Assembly: GCA_036351115.1 (NCBI GenBank)
Contig: JAZBOL010000050.1
Location: 1 to 29,975 of the forward strand
Direction: 5' to 3'
DNA length: 29,975 nucleotides
Source: Marinihelvus sp036351115
GTDB taxonomy: Bacteria > Pseudomonadota > Gammaproteobacteria > Xanthomonadales > SZUA-36
The position numbers and the translations under genes are program-made. Below are positions 13,681 through 20,514 of the stretch, piece by piece. The notes beneath the pieces were generated by a model, which was not told the origin of the DNA, ran no database searches, and saw only the letters and a program-made list of their open reading frames with translations. Position 1 is the stretch's first letter; every line of letters starts with the position of its first letter.

Positions 13681-14298
13681 ATGCGACCAAAACGGCTTTT
13701 GGCGGTAGGAATTTTGCCGGGCATGCTCGCCCTGGCGGTTCCCGCGTGGGCGCAGATTTACAAGTGGACGGACGATAAGGGCATCGTTCACTTCTCGAGC
13801 GAGAAGCCGCCCGGCAACACGGCCGTGGAGGCCTTCCGCTTTCCCTGCTACGCGTCCGATCCTTCCTGCAGCGCCCGCGTCAACTGGAATACGGTGCCCC
13901 TTAACCGGGCCGCGTTCCCGGAGGTCATCCGCGAGGTCGCCGCCGTGCACGGGGTCGATGAGAGCCTGATTCGAGCCATCATCCACGCCGAGTCCGCCTA
14001 CCAGCCCGACGCGAAATCTCCCAAGGGCGCCCAGGGGCTCATGCAGCTCATGCCGCCCACCCAGGCCGAGCTCGGCGTCGAGGATCCCTATGATCCGATC
14101 GAGAACATCGAAGGCGGGACGCGCTACCTGGCCGGTTTGCTGAAGCGCTTCCGGGGGGACGTGCGACTGGCCTCGGCGGCCTATAACGCCGGCCCCGGCG
14201 CCGTCGAGCGCTACCAGGGCATTCCGCCGTATCCGGAAACGGAAGAGTACGTACGTCGCGTGGCCATTCTTCACCGCCGCTACCGCGGCGCGCCCTGA
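13681..14298 (+). CDS. Secreted lytic transglycosylase (SLT domain) with N-terminal DUF4124
   Basis: 205 residues. A signal peptide covers residues 1-24 (MRPKRLLAVG, hydrophobic core, cleavage after AWA). A DUF4124 motif follows at once (QIYKWTDDKGIVHFSSEKPP, 25-44). Residues about 80-200 form a goose-lysozyme-like SLT domain: catalytic Glu104 in IHAESAYQPDAKSPKGAQG, then LMQLMPPTQAELGV, and SAAYNAGPGAVERYQG with YPETEEYVRRV. It should cleave the MurNAc-GlcNAc bond of peptidoglycan in the periplasm, leaving 1,6-anhydroMurNAc. Two cysteines (C56 and C63) between the domains could form a disulfide. It is convergent with dnaE, 17 bp away. Confidence 0.93.
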   Translation: MRPKRLLAVGILPGMLALAVPAWAQIYKWTDDKGIVHFSSEKPPGNTAVEAFRFPCYASDPSCSARVNWNTVPLNRAAFPEVIREVAAVHGVDESLIRAIIHAESAYQPDAKSPKGAQGLMQLMPPTQAELGVEDPYDPIENIEGGTRYLAGLLKRFRGDVRLASAAYNAGPGAVERYQGIPPYPETEEYVRRVAILHRRYRGAP

Positions 14299-14315
14299 CG
14301 GCACGGTCAGGGGTT

Positions 14316-17300
14316 TCAGTAAACCAGCCGCGCCTCGGTGACGCCGGGCAGTTCGCTGAGCGCGGCCACCAGTTCCTCGCAGGGGTTCACCCGCCACTCG
14401 TCCCCCAGCTGCAGCCGGGCCCGCGCCCGGGGATTGCGGTAGCTGAGAAATACGCGGCCCACGCCGTTGCGGTAGGGCGCGAAGGCGGCGTCGAGCTCGT
14501 CGGCCAGCTCCGGGCAGGGCCCCTGGACTGCGAGGCGGACCCCCCGGGCAAAGCGGGTCTTGGCGTCGCCCAGGGACATGACCTTGTTGGCGGTCATGCG
14601 GTACCCCCCGCTGAAATCGTCCGGGGACACCTTGCCCTCCACGACGATCATCTCGTCCTTGTTCAGCAGGTCCGCATAGAGCGCAAAAGCCTCGTCATAG
14701 AGCGCCACGTCCATGCGGCCGGTGTGGTCCTCGATGGTGACGAACAGGCGCCGGTTTGCCCGGCGCACGGCGCACACGAGGCCCGCCAGGGTCATCTCAA
14801 CACCACGGCTGCGCCGCTCGCCGTTGTTGGCCGGCACCAGTTTCTCCAGGCGGCCGATCTTCGCCGACGTGAAGCGTTTCGTGTCCGGCCGGTGTACGAG
14901 CGCCGGATGACCGGTCAGGAACAACCCGAGGGCGTCCTTTTCCGCCTGCAGCCGCTGGAGCTCATGCCAGGGTGGCGTGTCCGGCATCTCGATGGCCACG
15001 GGTGCGCTCGCGTCCGTGGCGTTGCCGAACATGTCCACCTGCCCCGCATCCCGGTCCCGCTGCGCCTGTTCCGCACCCTGCAGCACCGTGTCCAGGGCCG
15101 CCAGCATGCGCGCCCGGTTGGCGTTCGGTTCCAGCGGGTCCAGGGCGCCGGAACGAATCAGGGTTTCCAGGGCCCGCCGGTTGACCTTCTGCAGGTCGAT
15201 ACGAACGCAGAAATCCGGCAGGCTCTCGAAGGGGCCTTCGGCTTCCCGTTCCTCGATGATGCTCTCGATGGCGCCACGGCCCAGCCCCTTCAGAGCGCCC
15301 AGGCCATAGCGGATCTGCCGGTCGCCGACGGCGGCAAAATGGTGGATGGAGGCATTGATGTCCGGGGTCAGCAGCTCGAGCCCCATGGAGCGGCACTCGG
15401 CGATCATGTCCGCCACCTTGTCCGTGTTGTCCATGTCCGCGGACAGCACGGCGGCCATGAACGGCGCCGGGTAGTGCGCCTTCAGGTAGGCCGTGTGATA
15501 AGAGATCAGCGCGTAGGCCGCCGAGTGGGACTTGTTGAACCCGTAGCCGGCGAAGGTTTCCATCTGGTCGAAGATGGTGTTCGCCGTGTCCGGCGCGATG
15601 TCCCGCTCCGTGGCCCCGGTCACGAAGATCTGCCGTTGCTTGGCCATCTCCTCGGGCTTCTTCTTGCCCATGGCGCGGCGCAGGATGTCCGCGTCACCGA
15701 GGGAATAGCCGGCGAGCTCCTGGGCGATCTGCATCACCTGTTCCTGGTAGAGGATCACGCCATTGGTCGGCTTGAGGATGTGTTCCACCTTGGGGTGCGG
15801 ATAGCTGACCGGCTTGCGGCCGTGCTTGCAGTCGATGTAGGTGTCCACCATGCCCGACTCGAGCGGGCCGGGGCGAAACAGGGCGACGAGCGCCACGATC
15901 TCGTCGAAGGTGTCGGGGCGCAGCTTGCGGATCAGCTCCTTCATGCCCCGGGATTCGAGCTGGAACACCGCCGTGGTCTTGCAGGACTGGAGCAGCTGGA
16001 AGCTGCGCTCGTCATCCATGGGCAGGGCTTCCAGGTCCAGGGGAGGCTCGCCCGCCTCGGCCCGGCGCGCATCGATGGTCTGCAGGGCCCAGTCGATGAT
16101 GGTCAGGGTGCGCAGGCCCAGGAAGTCGAACTTCACCAGCCCCACGGATTCCACGTCGTCCTTGTCGAATTGCGTGACCGGGCTGCCCCCCTTGGCCTCA
16201 CGGAACAGCGGGGTGAAGTCCGTGAGGGCCGAGGGCGCGATGACCACGCCACCGGCGTGCTTGCCGGCGTTGCGTGTCAGGCCTTCCAGGGAACGGGCCA
16301 GGTCGAGCACCGCGCGCGTGTCTTCCTCCTCGTCGTAGCGCCGCGCCAGTTCCGGCTCCTGTTCCAGGGCCTTGTCCAGCGTGATGCCCAGTTCCAGGGG
16401 GACGAGCTTGGCGATGGAATCGACGAAGCCGTAGCCGTGGCCCAGCACGCGGCCGGCGTCGCGCACCACGGCCTTCGCCGCCATGGTGCCGTAAGTGATG
16501 ATCTGGCTGACCTGCTCGCGGCCATAGCGTTCGGCCACGTAGTCGATGACCCGGTCGCGCTGGTCCATGCAGAAGTCAACGTCGAAGTCGGGCATGGAGA
16601 TTCGTTCCGGATTGAGGAAACGCTCGAAGAGCAGGTCGTACTGGAGCGGATCGAGTCCGGTGATGCCCAGGGCCCAGGCGACCAGCGAGCCGGCACCGGA
16701 GCCGCGGCCGGGCCCGACCGGGATGCCGTTGTTCTTCGCCCAGCGGATGAAGTCGGCGACGATGAGGAAGTAACCGGGGAAGCCCATGTTGTTGATGACG
16801 TCGAGCTCGGTTTGCAGACGTTCCCGGTAGTCCGCCTCCGTGTGGCCTTCCGCAGTGCCGTGGGTTTTCAGCAGTTCTTCCAGCCCCTCGGCGGACACCC
16901 GGGCGAGGAACTGCTCCACGGTTTCGTCCTCGGGCGTCGGGAAATCGGGCAGAAAGTAGGTGCCGAGGCGCAGATCGAGGTTGCAGCGACGGGCGATCTC
17001 CAGCGTGTTCTCAAGCGCTTCGGGCAGGTCGTGAAACACGGCCCGCATCTCGTCGGGGCTTTTCAGGTACTGCTGGTCGGAGTAGGCCTGGGTTCGGCCC
17101 TTGTCCGACAGCAGGCGCCCCTGGTGAATGCACACCCGGGCGTCGTGCGCCCGGAAATCGTCCTGCTCCAGGAAGCGCACGTCGTTGCTGGCCATGACCG
17201 GACAGTCGAGGCGGCTGGCCAGGAGCAGGGCCTGGTGCTCGTGCAGGGCCTCGTCCTCCCGGCCCGTGCGCTGGAGTTCGATGTAGAAGCGGTCGGGAAA

Positions 17301-17780
17301 ATCCGCCATCCAGCCGCGAAGCAGCTGCTCCGCGCGGTTCGGGTGGCGGTTGATCAGCGCCTGGCCGACGTCACCTTCGCGCGCGCCGGACAGGGCGATG
17401 AGACCCTCGGCCGCCTCGCGAACCCATTCGCGCTGCACGTAGGGGAGTCCCTGGTGCTGTCCGTCGAGGTAGGCGCGGCTGAGCAGGCGGCAAAGATTGA
17501 GGTAGCCCGTGCGGTCCTGGCACAGCAGGACCAGGCGGCTGGGGTGGCCCGGGTCGTCCGGATTCCAGATCAGTACGTCGGCGCCCACGATGGGCTTGAT
17601 GCCGGCGGCGACCGCGGCCCGGTAGAACTTCACCAGGGCGAAGAGGTTGAACTGGTCCGTGACGGCAATGGCCGGCATGCCGAGTTCCTTCGCCCGCGCG
17701 ATCATGGGTTTCAGGCGTAGCGTGCTGTCCACCAGCGAGTATTCCGTGTGAAGGTGCAGGTGGACGAAGGTATTCGACAT
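14316..17780 (-). CDS. dnaE: DNA polymerase III alpha subunit
   Basis: 1154 residues (E. coli 1160), the replicative polymerase catalytic subunit. The N-terminal PHP domain begins FVHLHLHTEYSLVDST. The palm follows, with GPGRGSGAGSLVAWALGI (357-374) and the catalytic aspartates D400 and D402 in PDFDVDF. GYGFNKSHSAAYALISY near 740, HhH repeats, an OB domain near 970-1070 (MTLAGLVCAVRRANRRLFV) and a C-terminal tau-binding region complete the order. It acts in the holoenzyme with DnaX, encoded in the same window but not in the same operon. The gene stands alone on the minus strand between the transglycosylase and tRNA-Val genes. Confidence 0.97.
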   Translation of the reverse strand: MSNTFVHLHLHTEYSLVDSTLRLKPMIARAKELGMPAIAVTDQFNLFALVKFYRAAVAAGIKPIVGADVLIWNPDDPGHPSRLVLLCQDRTGYLNLCRLLSRAYLDGQHQGLPYVQREWVREAAEGLIALSGAREGDVGQALINRHPNRAEQLLRGWMADFPDRFYIELQRTGREDEALHEHQALLLASRLDCPVMASNDVRFLEQDDFRAHDARVCIHQGRLLSDKGRTQAYSDQQYLKSPDEMRAVFHDLPEALENTLEIARRCNLDLRLGTYFLPDFPTPEDETVEQFLARVSAEGLEELLKTHGTAEGHTEADYRERLQTELDVINNMGFPGYFLIVADFIRWAKNNGIPVGPGRGSGAGSLVAWALGITGLDPLQYDLLFERFLNPERISMPDFDVDFCMDQRDRVIDYVAERYGREQVSQIITYGTMAAKAVVRDAGRVLGHGYGFVDSIAKLVPLELGITLDKALEQEPELARRYDEEEDTRAVLDLARSLEGLTRNAGKHAGGVVIAPSALTDFTPLFREAKGGSPVTQFDKDDVESVGLVKFDFLGLRTLTIIDWALQTIDARRAEAGEPPLDLEALPMDDERSFQLLQSCKTTAVFQLESRGMKELIRKLRPDTFDEIVALVALFRPGPLESGMVDTYIDCKHGRKPVSYPHPKVEHILKPTNGVILYQEQVMQIAQELAGYSLGDADILRRAMGKKKPEEMAKQRQIFVTGATERDIAPDTANTIFDQMETFAGYGFNKSHSAAYALISYHTAYLKAHYPAPFMAAVLSADMDNTDKVADMIAECRSMGLELLTPDINASIHHFAAVGDRQIRYGLGALKGLGRGAIESIIEEREAEGPFESLPDFCVRIDLQKVNRRALETLIRSGALDPLEPNANRARMLAALDTVLQGAEQAQRDRDAGQVDMFGNATDASAPVAIEMPDTPPWHELQRLQAEKDALGLFLTGHPALVHRPDTKRFTSAKIGRLEKLVPANNGERRSRGVEMTLAGLVCAVRRANRRLFVTIEDHTGRMDVALYDEAFALYADLLNKDEMIVVEGKVSPDDFSGGYRMTANKVMSLGDAKTRFARGVRLAVQGPCPELADELDAAFAPYRNGVGRVFLSYRNPRARARLQLGDEWRVNPCEELVAALSELPGVTEARLVY

Positions 17781-17940
17781 GGAAGGCGTTCTGATCCGGG
17801 AGTTCAGCAGCGAGCCAACAGGGCGCGACCCATGATAAACGCCGGAGCGGGACGGGGAAATGCCGAAACGTGACAGCTCGTCGTATTTCTGGTTCTTCCC
17901 GTACTTCGGTCCCGGCTTTGCAAATCCCCGGTCAGGAGGC

Positions 17941-17970
17941 TTGAGTCCACGGGGCAGGGCGCGGTATTAT
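17941..17970 (+). promoter_or_regulatory. Promoter of tRNA-Val
   Basis: TTGAGT (17941-17946) and TATTAT (17965-17970) with an 18-bp spacer, followed by a G/C-only discriminator (GCGCGCCC) typical of stringently controlled stable-RNA genes. Transcription would start near 17977, about 50 nt before the tRNA. Confidence 0.6.
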
Positions 17971-18027
17971 GCGCGCCCTTCCGGTGTTGCGTCTGAAACG
18001 CAACCGGGATGCCGGAACCCAGGTTTC

Positions 18028-18102
18028 GGGCGCGTAGCTCAGCGGTAGAGCACTACCTTGACATGGTAGGGGTCACTGGTTCGATCCCAGTCGTGCCCAC
18101 CA
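18028..18102 (+). tRNA. tRNA-Val (anticodon GAC)
   Basis: A 75-nt cloverleaf. The acceptor stem GGGCGCG (18028-18034) pairs with CGTGCCC (18092-18098), with one G-U pair. The D arm is GCTCAGCGGTAGAGC, the anticodon stem CTACC/GGTAG encloses the loop TTGACAT with anticodon GAC, and the T arm loop is TTCGATC. The CCA end is encoded (18100-18102). It reads GUC and GUU codons. It is a single-gene unit with its own promoter and terminator. Confidence 0.96.
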
Positions 18103-18118
18103 GTACCAGGAATGCAGA

Positions 18119-18157
18119 ACGGCGGCCGGTGATTTTCACCGCCGCCGTTTTTGTTTG
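18119..18157 (+). terminator. Intrinsic terminator of tRNA-Val
   Basis: A stem built from GGCGGC and GCCGCC, with one bulged C, continues into GGTGA/TCACC closed by a TTT loop. The T-rich run GTTTTTGTTT follows directly. The hairpin lies 17 nt after the CCA end and ahead of the methyltransferase gene. Confidence 0.8.
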
Positions 18158-18197
18158 TCCGCATTCGAAACGGATTGAATGCCCAGGAAGGACGCCC

Positions 18198-18884
18198 ATG
18201 CCCGTCATTCGTGAATTGCTGGCTCGAGCCGCAACGTCGGTTTTTCGCACCCTGGCGCCCGTACGCTACAAGCAGCGCATGGAACTGGCTTACTGGCGCG
18301 GACGGGTGGAACACGAGGGCCGATTGCGTGGCCCGCACTACGAGTTCTTCTACACGGACTTTTTTGGCCTGGACCGCGGGTTCTATGCCGGCAAACGGGT
18401 GCTCGATATCGGTTGCGGGCCGCGAGGCAGTCTCGAGTGGCTGGCCGCCGAAGCGGAGTGCACGGGTCTGGATCCCCTGGTACCGCAATACCGGGCGCTC
18501 GGCATCGATCAGCATCGCATGACTTACGTGCACGCCGGCGCGGAGCGCATTCCCTTTCCGGATGGCCATTTCCAGGTGGTCACCACGTTTAACAACCTGG
18601 ATCACGTGGATGACGTGGCCAAGGCGATCGCCGAGATGAAGCGCGTTACGTCGCCGGACGGCACGCTGCTGTTGATCACCGAGGTCGAGCATGAGGCCTC
18701 ACCCACGGAGCCCCAGACGCTACCGACGACGATCGCGCACCAGTTCGAGCCCGAGTTCGCCATCCAGTCCCAGGGCCTCTGCGCCATTCGCGACGACCAC
18801 AACGTCTACCAGTCTCTTCGGGACCAGGCCCCTTATCGGGCGGGTACGGAAGGCATTGTGTTTGCCCGGTTTACCCGGAACTGA
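18198..18884 (+). CDS. SAM-dependent class I methyltransferase
   Basis: 228 residues from ATG 18198, chosen because GGAAGGA lies 6-12 nt upstream and the open frame further upstream only runs through the tRNA gene. The Rossmann-type methyltransferase fold shows motif I VLDIGCGPRGS near residue 72-82, an acidic turn (CTGLDPLVPQY near 95) and the post-I segment FPDGHFQVVTTFNNLDHVDD near 117-136, as in Methyltransf_11 proteins. The substrate is unknown. The N-terminal 60 residues are basic and aromatic. It follows the tRNA terminator, so it needs its own promoter, which I could not place with confidence. No membrane segment is visible. Confidence 0.85.
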   Translation: MPVIRELLARAATSVFRTLAPVRYKQRMELAYWRGRVEHEGRLRGPHYEFFYTDFFGLDRGFYAGKRVLDIGCGPRGSLEWLAAEAECTGLDPLVPQYRALGIDQHRMTYVHAGAERIPFPDGHFQVVTTFNNLDHVDDVAKAIAEMKRVTSPDGTLLLITEVEHEASPTEPQTLPTTIAHQFEPEFAIQSQGLCAIRDDHNVYQSLRDQAPYRAGTEGIVFARFTRN

Positions 18885-18941
18885 ACACCACCCGCTTCAG
18901 CCTTGAATCAGGGGGTCGTCGCGCGGCGGGCATCCCGATCA

Positions 18942-18976
18942 CGGACAAGCGCCTGTCCGGCAGGGGCAAGCCGGAC
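18942..18976. repeat. Competing hairpins upstream of a small gene
   Basis: CGGACA (18942-18947) can pair with TGTCCG (18954-18959), and GTCCGGC (18955-18961) can pair with GCCGGAC (18970-18976). The middle element can take only one partner. The set lies in the 139-bp space between the methyltransferase stop and the small gene at 19024. It could also be the terminator of the methyltransferase gene, but lacks a T run. Confidence 0.35.
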
Positions 18977-19023
18977 GCAATCCCTGCGCCTAAGCTGATC
19001 CCCTCTCAATCGGGGTGTGAGCC

Positions 19024-19179
19024 ATGTACGAAATGATGTTGTTGCTGGCGGCCGTGATGGTCAGCTGGTGGGTGATCAGCACCGTGGGCGGTTTGCTTGG
19101 CGACGCCTGGAATCGCCGCAGGGCGCTTCGGAACAATAAAGCCGTCCGCGGATTGGCGCGGAGACGCCGCGCTCCCTGA
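19024..19179 (+). CDS. Small membrane protein with basic tail, 51 aa
   Basis: ATG 19024 to TGA 19177-19179. The product has one hydrophobic helix at about residues 3-25 (EMMLLLAAVMVSWWVISTVG) and a strongly basic C-terminal tail (NRRRALRNNKAVRGLARRRR). This is a clear single-pass layout with the positive part in the cytoplasm. A weak GTGTGAG-type site precedes the ATG. The gene is convergent with the glucokinase gene and only 1 bp separates their stops. No family recognised. The hydrophobic and charged organisation supports a real gene, but its shortness keeps doubt. Confidence 0.5.
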   Translation: MYEMMLLLAAVMVSWWVISTVGGLLGDAWNRRRALRNNKAVRGLARRRRAP

Positions 19180-19180
19180 G

Positions 19181-19903
19181 TCAGTGTCCTTCGTCTTCCC
19201 AGAGCCGGATGCCGCCCAGGATGCCGGCAACATTCGGGACGACGGTCACGCCGGCCGGGAGGCCCACCTGCAGGTGCTTCGTATTGCCGCCACCCAGGTA
19301 CAGGCGGGTCGGATTCCAGATCGGCAGGATGGTCTCGATGGCGCGGAGCACCCAGCCCGACCAGCGCGCGTCGCCGAGTTGCTCGCGCGCGGCGTCCCCG
19401 ACCCACTCCTCGTAACTCTTGCCGTCTGCGAAGGGGTGGTGCCCCAGTTCGAGGTTGGGCACCAGGTGCCCATTGGTGAAGACCGCGGCGCCCATGCCGG
19501 TGCCCAGGGTCAGCACCATTTCCACACCGGTGCCCTCGATGGCGCCGTAGCCCTGGATGTCCGCGTCGTTGGCGGCCCGGCAGGGTTTGCCGGTGCGCTC
19601 CTCGATTTCCCGGGCCAGGGGGACCTGGCTCCAGTCGCCATCGAAGTTCACGCCGGTGCTCACGACGCCGAACTGCACGACGCCGGGGAAACCGACGGAG
19701 ATGCGGTGGTAAGCGGATCCGTCGTCTTCGAAGTGCCGGGCGACCTCGACCACCGTGTCCAGCACGGCCTCCGGTGTGGCGGGACGGGGCGTGGGGAGCC
19801 GAAAGCGATCGGCGACAGCGGTTCCGGCCGGGTCGAGGACCATCCCCTTGATGCCGGAGCCGCCGATGTCCAGGGACAGGGTGTTCAGGGTGAGCTGATT
19901 CAT
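19181..19903 (-). CDS. ppgK: ROK-family glucokinase, polyphosphate type
   Basis: 240 residues from the ATG at 19903 (AGGA upstream); a longer frame from 19978 would add a Gln/Glu-rich stretch unlike the family. The N-terminal phosphate-binding motif is SLDIGGSGIKGMVLD (about 9-23). GFPGVVQFGVV, then NDADIQGYGA and LTLGTGMGAAVFTNGHLVPN follow, ending in ELGHHPF. The zinc motif CxCGxxGCxE of typical ROK kinases is missing, as in polyphosphate glucokinases of the mycobacterial type. The expected reaction is glucose phosphorylation with polyphosphate (or ATP) as donor. The donor preference cannot be seen from sequence alone. Confidence 0.82.
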   Translation of the reverse strand: MNQLTLNTLSLDIGGSGIKGMVLDPAGTAVADRFRLPTPRPATPEAVLDTVVEVARHFEDDGSAYHRISVGFPGVVQFGVVSTGVNFDGDWSQVPLAREIEERTGKPCRAANDADIQGYGAIEGTGVEMVLTLGTGMGAAVFTNGHLVPNLELGHHPFADGKSYEEWVGDAAREQLGDARWSGWVLRAIETILPIWNPTRLYLGGGNTKHLQVGLPAGVTVVPNVAGILGGIRLWEDEGH

Positions 19904-20125
19904 GAGGTCCTGTTGTTCCTCCACTTGTTGTTCTTCCAGGCGTGGGTCCCCCGGCGAACCAGGGCCGGTCCCGACCAAGCCTAGCGTACTGTTGGGCTTC
20001 CCTCATCTCCGCCCGCAGTTTTGTGGACGGTGAGGTGGCCTGGAAGCGGGTGATGAAAGCGGGCCATCAACCAAACCGGTGTTCACGGGTATTGCTCCAT
20101 GAACATGAAGCAAGGAATGGACGAC

Positions 20126-20326
20126 ATGAATGTTCCCGGTACCATCGAAACGCGCCGAAGTTCAGTCACGGTGTGCAGCGAGTGCTACACGCTCATGCGC
20201 CCCGGAAAAAATTGTTGTCCGGAATGCGGAGAGAATCTGCGGCGCCGCCAGGCCTGGGAGCGGGTCATGGCGATCCTGGTCACCGGCCTGTTCACCGGCG
20301 CTCTCGTGTACCAGGTGTTCCATTAA
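20126..20326 (+). CDS. Small zinc-ribbon protein with C-terminal membrane helix
   Basis: 66 residues from ATG 20126, chosen because AAGGA at 20112-20116 is well placed. In-frame ATGs at 20099, 20105 and 20117 would extend it by up to nine residues. Two CxxC knuckles, VCSECY and CCPECGENLRRR, about 14 residues apart, form a zinc ribbon. They are followed by one membrane segment at the C-terminus (VMAILVTGLFTGALVYQVF), so the protein is tail-anchored with the ribbon in the cytoplasm. The ligand or partner is unknown. It lies just upstream of the thrS promoter and is divergent from the glucokinase gene. Confidence 0.7.
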   Translation: MNVPGTIETRRSSVTVCSECYTLMRPGKNCCPECGENLRRRQAWERVMAILVTGLFTGALVYQVFH

Positions 20327-20333
20327 GGCTGCC

Positions 20334-20362
20334 TTTCCAAGCCCCTGCCATCGGCGTACAAT
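20334..20362 (+). promoter_or_regulatory. Sigma70-type promoter for the thrS operon
   Basis: TTTCCA (20334-20339) and TACAAT (20357-20362) are separated by exactly 17 bp and match four and five of six consensus bases. Transcription would start near 20369, giving a leader of about 145 nt before thrS. The promoter begins right after the stop of the zinc-ribbon gene. Confidence 0.65.
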
Positions 20363-20426
20363 GGGGTCATGCTCTGGATAGCGCGAACTTTTACCGAATA
20401 AACAGGACCGCACATGGCGATTCCTG

Positions 20427-20447
20427 GAGGGCGCCGTGTGCGCCCTT
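20427..20447 (+). promoter_or_regulatory. Hairpin in the thrS leader
   Basis: AGGGCGC (20428-20434) and GCGCCCT (20440-20446) form a perfect 7-bp stem with the loop CGTGT; a G-U pair can extend it. A pyrimidine-rich TCTTGCT follows. It lies about 70 nt before the thrS ATG. E. coli thrS is controlled by ThrRS binding to tRNA-like leader hairpins, so an analogous role, or a weak attenuator, is possible but not shown. Confidence 0.45.
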
Positions 20448-20514
20448 CTTGCTATGAGGCCCCATCAAGCCGCTTTGGAACCGGGGTCTGGACGACGTAA
20501 AAAGGAAAGCAGTC

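Noticed and set aside
14724..17720. Very long open frame on the strand opposite dnaE
   Set aside because: It is the antisense shadow of a G/C-rich gene; dnaE itself has full-length family motifs, and the antisense product shows only biased composition.
18028..18102. tRNA-Val as attachment site of a genomic island
   Set aside because: No integrase follows and no second copy of the tRNA 3' end is seen in the window.
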